Part shown: positions 8,498-16,699 of the stretch, one piece after another
Layout of the letters: each line of letters starts with the position of its first letter
Numbering within the stretch: position 1 is the first letter of the stretch
Source of the DNA: Streptomyces sp. BK239
Lineage (GTDB): Bacteria; Actinomycetota; Actinomycetes; Streptomycetales; Streptomycetaceae
Assembly (NCBI RefSeq): GCF_004217285.1
Contig: NZ_SHKS01000005.1
Coordinates: 62,001-126,000 of the forward strand
Length of the DNA stretch: 64,000 nt
Direction: 5' to 3'
The notes under the pieces: generated by a model
Database searches by the model: none
The model's input: the letters and a program-made list of their open reading frames with translations, nothing else
Told to the model about the DNA's origin: nothing
Translations under genes and position numbers: made by a program

Positions 8498-9949
8498 ATG
8501 GCTTACGACGATCTTCGCTCCCTGCTCAGGGCCCTGGAACGCGAGGGCGACCTCAAGCGCGTCAAGGCCGAGGTCGATCCGTACCTGGAGGTCGGGGAGA
8601 TCGTCGACCGGGTGCAGAAGGCCCAGGGCCCGGCGCTGCTCTTCGAGAACGTGAAGGGCTCCGCGATGCCCCTCGCGATGAACGTCTTCGGCACCGACCG
8701 CCGGCTCCTCAAGGCCCTCGGCCTCACCTCGTACGCGGAGATCTCCGAGAGGATCGGCGGTCTGCTCAAGCCCGAGCTGCCGCACGGCTTCGTCGGCGTC
8801 CGCGAGGCCTTCGGCAAGCTCGGCGCGATGGCGCACGTCCCGCCGAAGAAGGTGAAGGACGCCCCCGTGCAGGAGGTCGTCCTGCACGGCGACGACGTGG
8901 ACCTCGACCGGCTGCCCGCGCTGTTCACCTGGCCCAAGGACGGCGGCTCCTTCTTCAACCTGGGCCTGACCCACACCAAGGACCCGGAGAGCGGGATCCG
9001 CAACCTCGGCCTGTACCGCCTCCAGCGCCACGACCGGCGCACCATCGGCATGCACTGGCAGATCCACAAGGACAGCCGCAACCACTACCAGGTGGCGGCC
9101 CGCCGCGGCGAACGCCTCCCGGTCGCCATCGCCTTCGGCTGTCCGCCCGCCGTGACGTACGCCTCCACCGCCCCGCTGCCCGGCGACATCGACGAGTACC
9201 TCTTCGCCGGGTTCCTCGCCGGCAAGCGGATCGAGATGGTCGACTGCAAGACCGTGCCGCTCCAGGTTCCGGCGCAGGCGGAGGTCGTCCTCGAAGGCTG
9301 GCTGGAGCCGGGGAAGATGCTCCCGGAGGGCCCCTTCGGCGACCACACCGGCTTCTACACCCCGCAGGAGCCGTTCCCCGCGCTCACCATCGACTGCGTC
9401 ACCATGCGCCGCCGCCCGCTGCTCCAGTCGATCGTCGTCGGCCGCCCGCCGACGGAGGACGGCCCGCTCGGCCGGGCGACGGAGCGCTTCTTCCTCCCGC
9501 TCCTGAAGATCATCGTCCCGGACATCGTGGACTACCACCTGCCCGAGGCGGGCGGCTTCCACAACTGCGCGATCGTCTCGATCGACAAGAAGTACCCCAA
9601 GCACGCGCAGAAGGTCATGCACGCGATCTGGGGCGCGCACATGATGTCGCTGACCAAGCTGATCGTGGTCGTGGACTCCGACTGCGACGTCCACGACCTG
9701 CACGAGGTGGCCTGGCGCGCCCTCGGCAACACGGACTACGCCCGCGACCTGTCCCTCGTCGAAGGCCCGGTCGACCACCTCGACCACGCCTCCTACCAGC
9801 AGTTCTGGGGCGGCAAGGCGGGTATCGACGCGACGAGGAAGTGGCCCGAGGAGGGCTACACCCGCGACGGCGGCTGGCCCGACATGGTCCTGTCGGACCC
9901 GGAGACGGCGTCCCTGGTGGACCGCCGCTGGAAGGAGTACGGGCTGTGA
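8498..9949 (+). CDS. mqnL: Menaquinone biosynthesis decarboxylase, UbiD family (SCO4490-type)
   Basis: A 483-residue UbiD-family decarboxylase that needs prenylated FMN. In the futalosine pathway it is thought to remove the carboxylate of prenylated 1,4-dihydroxy-6-naphthoate. Family signatures are AYDDLRSLLRALEREGDL at the N-terminus, the cofactor-site region RTIGMHWQIHKD, and PEGPFGDHTGFYTP around residue 280. A gene for the cofactor-making UbiX lies two genes downstream, which supports the assignment. GATACT lies 7 nt before the ATG with no ribosome site, suggesting a leaderless transcript. The stop overlaps mqnP. Symbol from memory of the pathway literature. Confidence 0.88.
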   Translation: MAYDDLRSLLRALEREGDLKRVKAEVDPYLEVGEIVDRVQKAQGPALLFENVKGSAMPLAMNVFGTDRRLLKALGLTSYAEISERIGGLLKPELPHGFVGVREAFGKLGAMAHVPPKKVKDAPVQEVVLHGDDVDLDRLPALFTWPKDGGSFFNLGLTHTKDPESGIRNLGLYRLQRHDRRTIGMHWQIHKDSRNHYQVAARRGERLPVAIAFGCPPAVTYASTAPLPGDIDEYLFAGFLAGKRIEMVDCKTVPLQVPAQAEVVLEGWLEPGKMLPEGPFGDHTGFYTPQEPFPALTIDCVTMRRRPLLQSIVVGRPPTEDGPLGRATERFFLPLLKIIVPDIVDYHLPEAGGFHNCAIVSIDKKYPKHAQKVMHAIWGAHMMSLTKLIVVVDSDCDVHDLHEVAWRALGNTDYARDLSLVEGPVDHLDHASYQQFWGGKAGIDATRKWPEEGYTRDGGWPDMVLSDPETASLVDRRWKEYGL

Positions 9950-10851
9950 CCTCCGCCTCCGCGGCGCTCCCGCAGCAGCCGGGACGCACGAAAGCCTTCC
10001 TGCGCCTGGTGATGATCGAGCACTCGGTCTTCGCGCTGCCCTTCGCCTACATCGCCGCCCTCACCGCGATGTTCCAGCTGGACCGCAACGTCCACTGGGG
10101 CCGGCTCGCGCTGGTCACCGTCTGCATGGTGGGCCTGCGCACCTTCGCGATGGCGGTCAACCGGATCATCGACCGTGAGATCGACGCGCGGAACCCGCGC
10201 ACCGCCGGGCGCGAGCTGGTCACCGGCGCGATGTCGGTGCGGCACGCGTGGACGGGCGCGCTCATCGCGCTGGCGGTCTTCCTGGGCGCGGCGGCCCTGC
10301 TGAACCCGCTGTGCCTGGCGCTCGCCCCGGTCGCCGTGGTCCCGATGGTGGTCTACCCCTACGGCAAACGCTTCACGAACTTCCCCCAGGCCATCCTGGG
10401 TGTGGCCCAGGCGATGGGCCCGATCGGCGGCTGGCTCGCGATCACGGGGGAGTGGTCGTGGGACGCGGTGATCCTCGGGCTCGCCGTGGGAGTCTGGATC
10501 GGCGGCTTCGACCTGATCTACGCCTGCCAGGACGTCGAGACCGACCGCGAGATCGGCGTCAGGTCGGTCCCGGCCCGCTTCGGCGTCCCGGCGGCGATCT
10601 GGGGCGCCCGCGTCTGCCACGCGGTCACCACGGGCCTGTTCGTCTGGTACGCCCTGGCCACCGGCGCGGGTGCGTTCTTCTGGCTGGGCCTGCTGATCGT
10701 CGCCGGCGCGTTCGTCTACGAGCACACCATCGTCCGCCCGCACGACCTGTCCCGGGTGAACAGGGCGTTCTTCTCGGTCAACGGCTTCATCGGCATCGCC
10801 TTGTTCGTGTGCGCGCTGCTCGATCTCGCGGTGCGGGGTCTGACCGTCTGA
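9946..10851 (+). CDS. mqnP: UbiA-family prenyltransferase MqnP
   Basis: A 301-residue polytopic UbiA-type prenyltransferase that attaches the polyprenyl tail to the naphthoate head group in menaquinone synthesis. Both aspartate-rich motifs are present: NRIIDREIDARNPRT (about residues 65-79, variant NxxxDxxxD) and DLIYACQDVETDREIG (about 190-205). Eight to nine membrane helices fit. I chose the GTG at 9946 because it overlaps the decarboxylase stop (GTGA) and places the family-conserved KAFLRLVMIEHSVFALPFAY near the N-terminus; the frame is open further upstream but that part overlaps the previous gene. Confidence 0.93.
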   Translation: MTSASAALPQQPGRTKAFLRLVMIEHSVFALPFAYIAALTAMFQLDRNVHWGRLALVTVCMVGLRTFAMAVNRIIDREIDARNPRTAGRELVTGAMSVRHAWTGALIALAVFLGAAALLNPLCLALAPVAVVPMVVYPYGKRFTNFPQAILGVAQAMGPIGGWLAITGEWSWDAVILGLAVGVWIGGFDLIYACQDVETDREIGVRSVPARFGVPAAIWGARVCHAVTTGLFVWYALATGAGAFFWLGLLIVAGAFVYEHTIVRPHDLSRVNRAFFSVNGFIGIALFVCALLDLAVRGLTV

Positions 10852-10866
10852 CCACGCGCCCACCGG

Positions 10867-10872
10867 TACGCT
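10867..10872 (+). promoter_or_regulatory. Putative -10 hexamer of ubiX (leaderless)
   Basis: TACGCT fits the TANNNT -10 pattern and ends 6 nt before the GTG of ubiX. Transcription would start at or next to the first codon. No convincing -35 box was picked out. Confidence 0.45.
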
Positions 10873-10878
10873 CAAGGT

Positions 10879-11568
10879 GTGAACGCAGGAGAAAAGCAGC
10901 GCGTGCCTTGGATCGTGGGGGTCTCCGGGGCGTCCGGTACGCCCTATGCCGCCGCTGTCCTGCGGGCGCTGCTCGCCGCGGGCGAGAGTGTCGACCTGGT
11001 GGTCAGCCGGGCCTCGCGGCTCACGCTGCTCGACGAGACGGGGATCTCGTTCCGGGACGCCCACTGGCGGGACGACCTGCGCGAATGGCTGGCGCGGGGC
11101 GCGGACGGCAAGCCGGACGCCTTCGACGTGAGCCTGGACGGGGTGCGGTACTGGGGCGCGGGGGACCTGGCGGCGGGGCCGTCCTCCGGGTCGTACGCCA
11201 CGAAGGGGATGCTGATCGTCCCGGCGTCCACGGCCTGCGTGGCCGGAGTGGCCGTCGGACTGTCCAAGGACCTCCTCCAGCGCGCGGCGAGCGTGACGCT
11301 GAAGGAGCGCCGGCCGCTGGTCGTCGCCGTCCGGGAGACCCCGTTGAACGGGCAGACGCTGCGGCACCTCGTGGCGCTCGACGACGCGGGCGCGAGCGTG
11401 GTGCCCGCCTCCCCCGCCTTCTACGCGGGCGCGACCCACATCCAGGACCTGGTCGACTTCGTCGCGGGCCGGGTGCTGGACGCGGCGGGCGTCGGGCACG
11501 GGCTGTACCGCCGCTGGGAGGGCGAGCTCGGCCGGGCCCAGGGCGGCGGCGGAACCCGCACGCCCTGA
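10879..11568 (+). CDS. ubiX: Flavin prenyltransferase UbiX
   Basis: A 229-residue UbiX/Pad1-type enzyme that makes prenyl-FMN from FMN and dimethylallyl phosphate for UbiD-family decarboxylases. The flavoprotein-fold signature WIVGVSGASGTPYAAAVL is at residues about 9-26, and the later active-site regions SGSYATKGMLIVPAS and VVAVRETPLN are intact. It sits 27 bp after mqnP and supplies the cofactor for the decarboxylase encoded two genes upstream. The last 20 residues are a basic, Gly-rich tail. The GTG lacks a ribosome site but has a -10-like box 6 nt ahead, so it may also be transcribed separately and leaderless. Confidence 0.92.
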   Translation: MNAGEKQRVPWIVGVSGASGTPYAAAVLRALLAAGESVDLVVSRASRLTLLDETGISFRDAHWRDDLREWLARGADGKPDAFDVSLDGVRYWGAGDLAAGPSSGSYATKGMLIVPASTACVAGVAVGLSKDLLQRAASVTLKERRPLVVAVRETPLNGQTLRHLVALDDAGASVVPASPAFYAGATHIQDLVDFVAGRVLDAAGVGHGLYRRWEGELGRAQGGGGTRTP

Positions 11569-11633
11569 ACGCCATCTGAGCAAGTCGCAGTACGTCTCAT
11601 CACTTCAGGAACTCTTTCGGAAGGCTCGATCGC

Positions 11634-12089
11634 ATGGACGCGGTGGACAGGCAGCTCATCCAGGCCCTGAGGGAGAACGGCCGGGCCTCTTACGCGGAGT
11701 TGGGGCGCCTCGTCGGCCTGTCGGGACCCAGCGTCACCGACCGCATCAACCGGCTGGAGGCGGCCGGCGTGATCACCGGCTACCGCGCGACGGTGGACTC
11801 CGCCTCCCTCGGTCTGGGCGTGACCGCCCTCATCGGGATCTCCCTCTCCGACGCGGCCGACCACGAGGACGTGGCCGCCCGGATGAAGGACCTCAGCGAG
11901 ATCGAGGACTGCTGGTTCATCGCCGGCGACGACTCGTTCATGCTCAAGGTGCGGGCCAACGACGTCGACGGTCTGGAGCGGATCATCCGGCGGCTGTCCG
12001 GGACGAAGGGCGTCTCCCGGACCCGCACCACCATCGTGCTCTCCACGAAGTGGGAGAACCGGGTGGGTGAGCTGCCCGAGGAGGTCTAG
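11634..12089 (+). CDS. Lrp/AsnC-family transcriptional regulator
   Basis: A 151-residue Lrp/AsnC regulator. The N-terminal winged helix-turn-helix is at residues about 1-60 (MDAVDRQLIQALRENGRAS, LGRLVGLSGPSVTDRINRLE) and the RAM effector-binding domain follows (ALIGISLSDAA, VRANDVDGLERIIRRL). It lies between ubiX and mqnE on the same strand, 65 bp after ubiX and 50 bp before mqnE. This suggests, but does not show, that it controls menaquinone genes in response to an amino acid or small molecule. Confidence 0.92.
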   Translation: MDAVDRQLIQALRENGRASYAELGRLVGLSGPSVTDRINRLEAAGVITGYRATVDSASLGLGVTALIGISLSDAADHEDVAARMKDLSEIEDCWFIAGDDSFMLKVRANDVDGLERIIRRLSGTKGVSRTRTTIVLSTKWENRVGELPEEV

Positions 12090-12139
12090 GACTTCCACGG
12101 GCGTACGGTGTACGAAGTCTGTCTACGAGAGGGATGATC

Positions 12140-13303
12140 ATGGACGTCGGGCTCAAGCGCGAGCTGGAGGAGAAGGTCCGCTCCGGTGAGCGGCTGACCC
12201 GCGAGGACGGCATCGCGCTGTACGAGTCGGACGACCTGGCCTGGCTCGGCGGCCTCGCGCACGAGGTGCGGACGCGCAAGAACGGCGACGTCGTGCACTT
12301 CAACGTCAACCGGCACCTCAACATGACCAACGTGTGCACGGCGTCGTGCGCGTACTGCTCCTTCCAGCGCAAGCCGGGGGAGAAGGACGCGTACACGATG
12401 CGCATCGAGGAGGCCGTCAAGCTCGCCAAGGCGATGGAGTCGGAGAACCTCACCGAGCTGCACATCGTCAACGGTCTGCACCCGAACCTGCCGTGGCGCT
12501 ACTACCCGCGTTCGCTGCGGGAGTTGAAGGCCGCCCTCCCGGACGTCTCGCTCAAGGCCTTCACGGCCACGGAGATCCACCACTTCGAGACGATCAGCGG
12601 TCTGTCGGCCTCCGAGATCCTCGACGAGCTGATCGACGCGGGTCTTGAGTCCCTCACCGGCGGCGGCGCGGAGATCTTCGACTGGGAGGTGCGCCAGCAC
12701 ATCGTGGACCACCGCACCCACTGGGAGGACTGGTCGCGCATCCACCGGCTGGCGCACGAGAAGGGGCTCAAGACGCCGGCCACCATGCTCTACGGCCACA
12801 TCGAGGAGCCCCGCCACCGCGTGGACCACGTGTTGCGGCTGCGTGAGCTCCAGGACGAGACGGGCGGCTTCCAGGTCTTCATCCCGCTGCGCTACCAGCA
12901 CGACTTCGTGGACATGCAGGACGGCAAGGTCCGCAACCGCCTCCAGGCCCGCACCCAGATGGCGACCGGCGCGGAGGCCCTGAAGACCTTCGCGGTCTCC
13001 CGTCTCCTCTTCGACAACGTCCCGCACGTCAAGGTCTTCTGGGTCATGCACGGCGTGCAGACCGCGCAGCTCGCGCTGCAGCACGGGGCGGACGACATGG
13101 ACGGCTCGGTCGTCGAGTACAAGATCACCCACGACGCGGACAACTACGGCACGCCGAACAAGCTGACCCGCGAGGACCTGCTGGACCTCATCCGCGACGC
13201 CGGCTTCCGCCCCGTGGAACGCAACACCCGCTACGAGATCATCCGAGAGTACGAAGGCCCCGACCCCCTCCTCCGGGAATCCCCCCAACCGATGCGAGTC
13301 TGA
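12140..13303 (+). CDS. mqnE: Aminofutalosine synthase MqnE (radical SAM)
   Basis: A 387-residue radical SAM enzyme that joins 3-[(1-carboxyvinyl)oxy]benzoate (the MqnA product) to the SAM-derived adenosyl radical, giving 6-amino-6-deoxyfutalosine. The iron-sulfur motif CTASCAYCSF (CxxxCxxC) is at about residues 69-78, followed by the family-typical GEKDAYTM and a full-length TIM barrel. An in-frame ATG at 12134 directly abuts GAGAGGG; the ATG at 12140 gives 6 nt spacing and is preferred. The partner MqnA is at 26.3 kb and MqnC at 53.3 kb; MqnB and MqnD are not in the window. Confidence 0.95.
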   Translation: MDVGLKRELEEKVRSGERLTREDGIALYESDDLAWLGGLAHEVRTRKNGDVVHFNVNRHLNMTNVCTASCAYCSFQRKPGEKDAYTMRIEEAVKLAKAMESENLTELHIVNGLHPNLPWRYYPRSLRELKAALPDVSLKAFTATEIHHFETISGLSASEILDELIDAGLESLTGGGAEIFDWEVRQHIVDHRTHWEDWSRIHRLAHEKGLKTPATMLYGHIEEPRHRVDHVLRLRELQDETGGFQVFIPLRYQHDFVDMQDGKVRNRLQARTQMATGAEALKTFAVSRLLFDNVPHVKVFWVMHGVQTAQLALQHGADDMDGSVVEYKITHDADNYGTPNKLTREDLLDLIRDAGFRPVERNTRYEIIREYEGPDPLLRESPQPMRV

Positions 13304-13321
13304 CTCCGGACCAGCGGTCTT

Positions 13322-13444
13322 TTCAGCCCGTCCGGGGGTGCCTCCTCCGGGGGAGTTCGAGGACGAGGGCCGTTCAGGGCCGATGGCGGGGGGCTGGGGG
13401 CGGCAGCCCCCAGGTAAGGACGGGAAAGGGCGGCGGGGGCGAGG
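13322..13444 (+). repeat. Dispersed intergenic repeat, copy 1
   Basis: After mqnE lies an element with CAGCCCGTCCGG, GAGGACGAGG, CAGGGCCGA, CTGGGGGCGGCAGCCCCC and GGCGGGGGCGA in that order. The same blocks in the same order occur at 25482-25584. The GGGGGC/GCCCCC part can form a hairpin. It fills the gap between mqnE and the glycosylase gene and may also act as a terminator. Confidence 0.75.
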
Positions 13445-13476
13445 AACACTCGCCCCGAACCGGGTACCCGTCCCGC

Positions 13477-14130
13477 ATGGCCGGCACGAAGGCTCCCGAG
13501 GACGCGTACACCGCCGCGCCCTTCGTCCCGAAGACACCGACAGGCCTCGCCCCCCTCCGCGAGGCCGCCGCCCACTGCAGAGGCTGCCCCCTGCACCACG
13601 CGGCCACCCAGACCGTCTTCGGCGCGGGCAGCGCGCAGGCCCGCCTCATGCTCGTGGGCGAGCAGCCCGGCGACCAGGAGGACCGTCAGGGCGAACCCTT
13701 CGTGGGCCCCGCCGGCAAGCTCCTCGACCGGGCCCTCGCCGACGCCGAAATGGACCCCGCCGACGCGTACGTCACCAACGCCGTCAAGCACTTCAAGTTC
13801 ACCCGGGCCGAACCCCGCAAGCGCCGCATCCACAAGGCGCCGACCCTCAGGGAGGCGGCGGCCTGCGCCCCCTGGCTGGCGGCCGAGCTGGCGATCGTGG
13901 AGCCCGAGCTGATCGTGGTGCTGGGAGCGACCGCCGGGAAGGCGCTGCTCGGCTCCTCGTTCAAGGTCACCGAGGCGCGCGGCACGCTCCTGGAGCGGGA
14001 GATCCACGGCCGCCCCGAGCGCCTGCTCCCCACCGTGCACCCCTCCTCCGTCCTGCGGGCCGACGACCGCGAGGCCGCGTACCGGGGCCTGGTCGCGGAT
14101 CTGAGGACGGCGGCTCGCGCACTGTCGTGA
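13477..14130 (+). CDS. udgX: UdgX-type uracil-DNA glycosylase (family 4-like)
   Basis: A 217-residue iron-sulfur uracil-DNA glycosylase. Motif A is GEQPGDQED (about residues 68-76), motif B is TVHPSSVLR (about 187-195), and cluster cysteines are in CRGCPLH and ACAPW. Between them is an extra R-loop with RKRRIHKAPT (about residues 109-118). That KRRIH insertion is the hallmark of UdgX, which in Mycobacterium smegmatis uses the loop histidine to form a covalent bond with the DNA sugar after uracil excision. A 5'-located TACCCG lies 6 nt before the ATG, so translation may be leaderless. Confidence 0.9.
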   Translation: MAGTKAPEDAYTAAPFVPKTPTGLAPLREAAAHCRGCPLHHAATQTVFGAGSAQARLMLVGEQPGDQEDRQGEPFVGPAGKLLDRALADAEMDPADAYVTNAVKHFKFTRAEPRKRRIHKAPTLREAAACAPWLAAELAIVEPELIVVLGATAGKALLGSSFKVTEARGTLLEREIHGRPERLLPTVHPSSVLRADDREAAYRGLVADLRTAARALS

Positions 14131-14162
14131 GCATCACGGTGATTCCAAACAGCGGTAAGGGC

Positions 14163-14168
14163 TAATGT
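14163..14168 (+). promoter_or_regulatory. Putative -10 hexamer of the GNAT gene (leaderless)
   Basis: TAATGT matches TANNNT and ends 6 nt before the GTG start at 14175. No ribosome-binding site is present, so the transcript probably begins at the start codon. Confidence 0.45.
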
Positions 14169-14174
14169 TGGCCT

Positions 14175-14699
14175 GTGCCACTTACCTTCACTCTCGACCC
14201 CGCCGTCACGCCCGACCTGCGCGACGGCGTCCTCGACCTCTGGGCGGACGTCAGCAACGCGGGCGGAGCCGTCGGCTTCGTCGCGCCGGTCTCCCGGGAG
14301 GCGATCCGGCCCGAGCTGGTGCGGGCCCTCGCGCAGATCGCCGAGGGCCGCACCCGTCTGCTCGTCGGACACGACGAGAGCGGCCGGGTCGCGGCGACCG
14401 CGTTCATCACCTTCAACACCCACCGGCTGATGACGCACTGGGTGTGGCTCTACACGGTGATGGTGCACCCGGAGCACCAGGGCAAGGGCCACGGCCGCGA
14501 CCTGCTCGCCGCCGCCGCGGAGGCGGCCCGCGGCTTCGACGGGGTCGAGGCGATACGGCTGTCCTGCCGGGGCGGCCTCGGCCTGGAGGACTTCTACGCC
14601 TCCTGCGGATACAAGGAGGTCGGCCGCGTCCCCGGCGCGATCCGGGTGGCCCCCGGCGACGACCGGGACGACATCACGCTGGTGCTGCCCCTGAACTGA
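14175..14699 (+). CDS. GNAT-family N-acetyltransferase
   Basis: A 174-residue GNAT acetyltransferase. The acetyl-CoA binding motif A is visible at residues about 94-115 (VMVHPEHQGKGHGRDLLAAA, with the Q/RxxGxG/A signature QGKGHG). Motif B is at the C-terminal side, GLEDFYASCGYKEVGRVPG. The substrate is unknown. It is transcribed in the same direction as the glycosylase gene, 44 bp downstream, and seems to have its own leaderless start. Confidence 0.88.
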   Translation: MPLTFTLDPAVTPDLRDGVLDLWADVSNAGGAVGFVAPVSREAIRPELVRALAQIAEGRTRLLVGHDESGRVAATAFITFNTHRLMTHWVWLYTVMVHPEHQGKGHGRDLLAAAAEAARGFDGVEAIRLSCRGGLGLEDFYASCGYKEVGRVPGAIRVAPGDDRDDITLVLPLN

Positions 14700-14805
14700 C
14701 CGGCCCCGCAACCCCCGTGCAAGATCGGTCCCCCGGCGTGCTTCACTGGACAACGGACCCATATCCGACGGACCCACGTCCGACCGACCGGAAGACTGGA
14801 TTGAG

Positions 14806-15105
14806 ATGCTCCGCTACACGTTGATGCGCCTCGGTGTGTTCGCAGGCTGCCTCGTGGCCGTCTGGGGTCTCGTCTACTTCGGTGTGGTTCCGCGCGGCCT
14901 CGGCCAGTCCAACGGCATGTGGATCATCCTGCTCGCGCTGGTGATCTCCGCGCCGCTCAGCTTCGTCCTGCTGCGCAAGGAGCGCGACCGCGCCTCGGAG
15001 ACGGTCGTGCGCCGGGTGGACCGGATGAAGGCCAACCTGGAGGCCAACCGCTCCCAGGAGGACGAGGCCGCCGACTCCGCCCGCCCGCAGGGGCAGATCT
15101 CGTAG
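14806..15105 (+). CDS. DUF4229 small membrane protein
   Basis: A 99-residue protein with two membrane helices (residues about 5-27 and 36-56) and a charged cytoplasmic C-terminal coil (RKERDRASETVVRRVDRMKANLEANRSQED). This layout and the opening MLRYTLMRLGVFAGCL fit the DUF4229 family found throughout actinobacteria near menaquinone and respiratory genes. The function is not known. The upstream 106-bp gap carries repeated GACGGACC/CCGACCGACC-like bases but no clear promoter. Confidence 0.8.
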   Translation: MLRYTLMRLGVFAGCLVAVWGLVYFGVVPRGLGQSNGMWIILLALVISAPLSFVLLRKERDRASETVVRRVDRMKANLEANRSQEDEAADSARPQGQIS

Positions 15106-15157
15106 CCTCGCGGGACCTCGGGCCGGCGTACGGAAGTCCACCGCGCCGCCCCCCAAC

Positions 15158-15163
15158 TAGGCT
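15158..15163 (+). promoter_or_regulatory. Putative -10 hexamer of the TetR gene (leaderless)
   Basis: TAGGCT fits TANNNT and ends 6 nt before the ATG at 15170. No Shine-Dalgarno sequence lies between them. Confidence 0.45.
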
Positions 15164-15169
15164 TGCCCC

Positions 15170-15814
15170 ATGGGTGCCGTGAAGACCAAGCGGATGCCAC
15201 GCGCCGTCCGTGAGCAGCAGATGCTGGACGCCGCCGTGGAGATCTTCGGGCGGCGGGGGTACATGGCCGCGTCGATGGACGAGATCGCCGAACTGGCGGG
15301 CGTGTCCAAGCCGTTGGTGTACCTGTACCTGAACTCCAAGGAAGACCTCTTCACCGCCTGCATCCGGCGCGAGGCGAAGGCGCTGGTGGACGCGGTGCGT
15401 TCCGGCGTGCGCACCGACGTGCCCGCCGACCGCCGGCTGTGGGACGGCCTGCTCGCCTTCTTCGCGCACACCGGCCGGCACCCGCACGCCTGGTCCGTGC
15501 TGCACCTCCAGGCCCGCACCCACGGTGAGCCGTTCGCCGCCGAGGTCGCCGCGATGCGCGCGGAGATCGTCGCCTTCGTGACCCATCTGATCGCCGTCGC
15601 CGCCCGTGAGGCGCATCGCGCGCCCGACCTCCCCGAACAGGAGGTCGGCGGCCTCGCCGAGGCCCTGGTGGGGGCCGCCGAGTCGCTGGCCGCCTGGGCC
15701 AACGCCACCGAGGGCGGCACACCCCGGCAGGCGGCGGCGACGCTGATGAACTTCGCCTGGGCGGGCCTGGGCAACCTGATGGCGGGCCGCCCCTGGTCCC
15801 CGCCGGAGGCCTAG
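15170..15814 (+). CDS. TetR/AcrR-family transcriptional regulator
   Basis: A 214-residue TetR regulator. The DNA-binding domain is at residues about 9-57 (REQQMLDAAVEIFGRRGYMAASMDEIAELAGVSKPLVYLYLNSKEDLF in pieces), followed by a helical ligand-binding domain. It converges on the MaoC/FabG operon and lies near acyl-CoA genes, so it is a good candidate to bind the two palindromes at 18062-18095 in response to an acyl-CoA (inference). TetR proteins of fatty acid metabolism commonly work this way. Confidence 0.9.
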   Translation: MGAVKTKRMPRAVREQQMLDAAVEIFGRRGYMAASMDEIAELAGVSKPLVYLYLNSKEDLFTACIRREAKALVDAVRSGVRTDVPADRRLWDGLLAFFAHTGRHPHAWSVLHLQARTHGEPFAAEVAAMRAEIVAFVTHLIAVAAREAHRAPDLPEQEVGGLAEALVGAAESLAAWANATEGGTPRQAAATLMNFAWAGLGNLMAGRPWSPPEA

Positions 15815-15823
15815 CCCGGTCCC

Positions 15824-16699
15824 TCAGTCGAGGGGCTCCACCCGCCCGCTCACATGCAGCCGCCCCTCGTCCCCCGGCCCGCGCAGCTCGAAGCGGGTGC
15901 CGTCCGTCGCGAAGGTCACCGTTCCCGGCAGCAGGACCGGCGCCCGGAAGCCGGCCCGCACCCGGACCGCCTCCGGGGTGCCGTGGGCGGCGAGGCAGCG
16001 GGCCGCGGTCCACATGCCGTGGGCGATGGCACGCGGGAAGCCGAACAGGCGGGCGGTGAGGGGGTGCAGGTGGATGGGGTTGCGGTCACCCGAGGCGGCG
16101 CCGTAGCGGCGGCCCACGTCGGCGGCGAGCCGCCACTCGTCGAGCACGGGCAACGGGGTCCGCGGGTCGCCTGCGAGAGACACCCCGTCCCCGGTGCCGG
16201 CCCCCGACGAGGCCGCCCCCGCAGTGCGGTGCCGTGCGAGATACGTGCTGTGGGACTCCCAGACCAGCTCGCCGCCGTCCCGTGCCTCGGTCACGACGGT
16301 CGCCTCGGTGCCGCGTCGGTGCGGTGCCAGCCGGTCGACGTGCACGGCGAGTTCGTAGCACCCGGCGACCGGCAGCGGGCGGTGGCGGGTGATCTCGATC
16401 GACGTGTGGACCAGGCCGAGCAGCGGCAGAGGGAAGCGCCGGTCGCTCATCAGCCGCATGGCCAGCGGGAAGCCGAGGACGTGCGGATAGGTGACCGGCA
16501 GCGTGTCCTCGCCCGCGCCGAAGCCGCACACCCGCTCGTACGCGGTCAGCCGGGCCTGGTCGACCCGCAGCCGGGGCAGGACGAGACGGACGCGCGGATG
16601 GCCGGCGTCGGGGTGCGGCCGCTTGAACGGGGAGAGCAGCGCGCCCCGGGCGAGGAGCGGCGTGAGGGCGGGCGGCGCCGGCAGGGAGACGGTCGTCAT
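15824..16699 (-). CDS. MaoC-family (R)-specific enoyl-CoA/ACP hydratase
   Basis: A 291-residue double hot-dog protein. The hydratase 2 motif is complete near the C-terminal half: YGAASGDRNPIHLHP (about residues 202-216), with the catalytic Asp and His, followed by GFPRAIAHGMW. The N-terminal half is a degenerate hot-dog domain. It would interconvert enoyl- and (R)-3-hydroxyacyl thioesters. The ATG overlaps the stop of the upstream ketoreductase (TGATG), the usual pairing of FabG4 and MaoC proteins in a fatty-acid reduction/hydration module. The frame is open upstream inside the FabG gene but the ATG at 16699 is the natural start. Confidence 0.88.
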   Translation of the reverse strand: MTTVSLPAPPALTPLLARGALLSPFKRPHPDAGHPRVRLVLPRLRVDQARLTAYERVCGFGAGEDTLPVTYPHVLGFPLAMRLMSDRRFPLPLLGLVHTSIEITRHRPLPVAGCYELAVHVDRLAPHRRGTEATVVTEARDGGELVWESHSTYLARHRTAGAASSGAGTGDGVSLAGDPRTPLPVLDEWRLAADVGRRYGAASGDRNPIHLHPLTARLFGFPRAIAHGMWTAARCLAAHGTPEAVRVRAGFRAPVLLPGTVTFATDGTRFELRGPGDEGRLHVSGRVEPLD

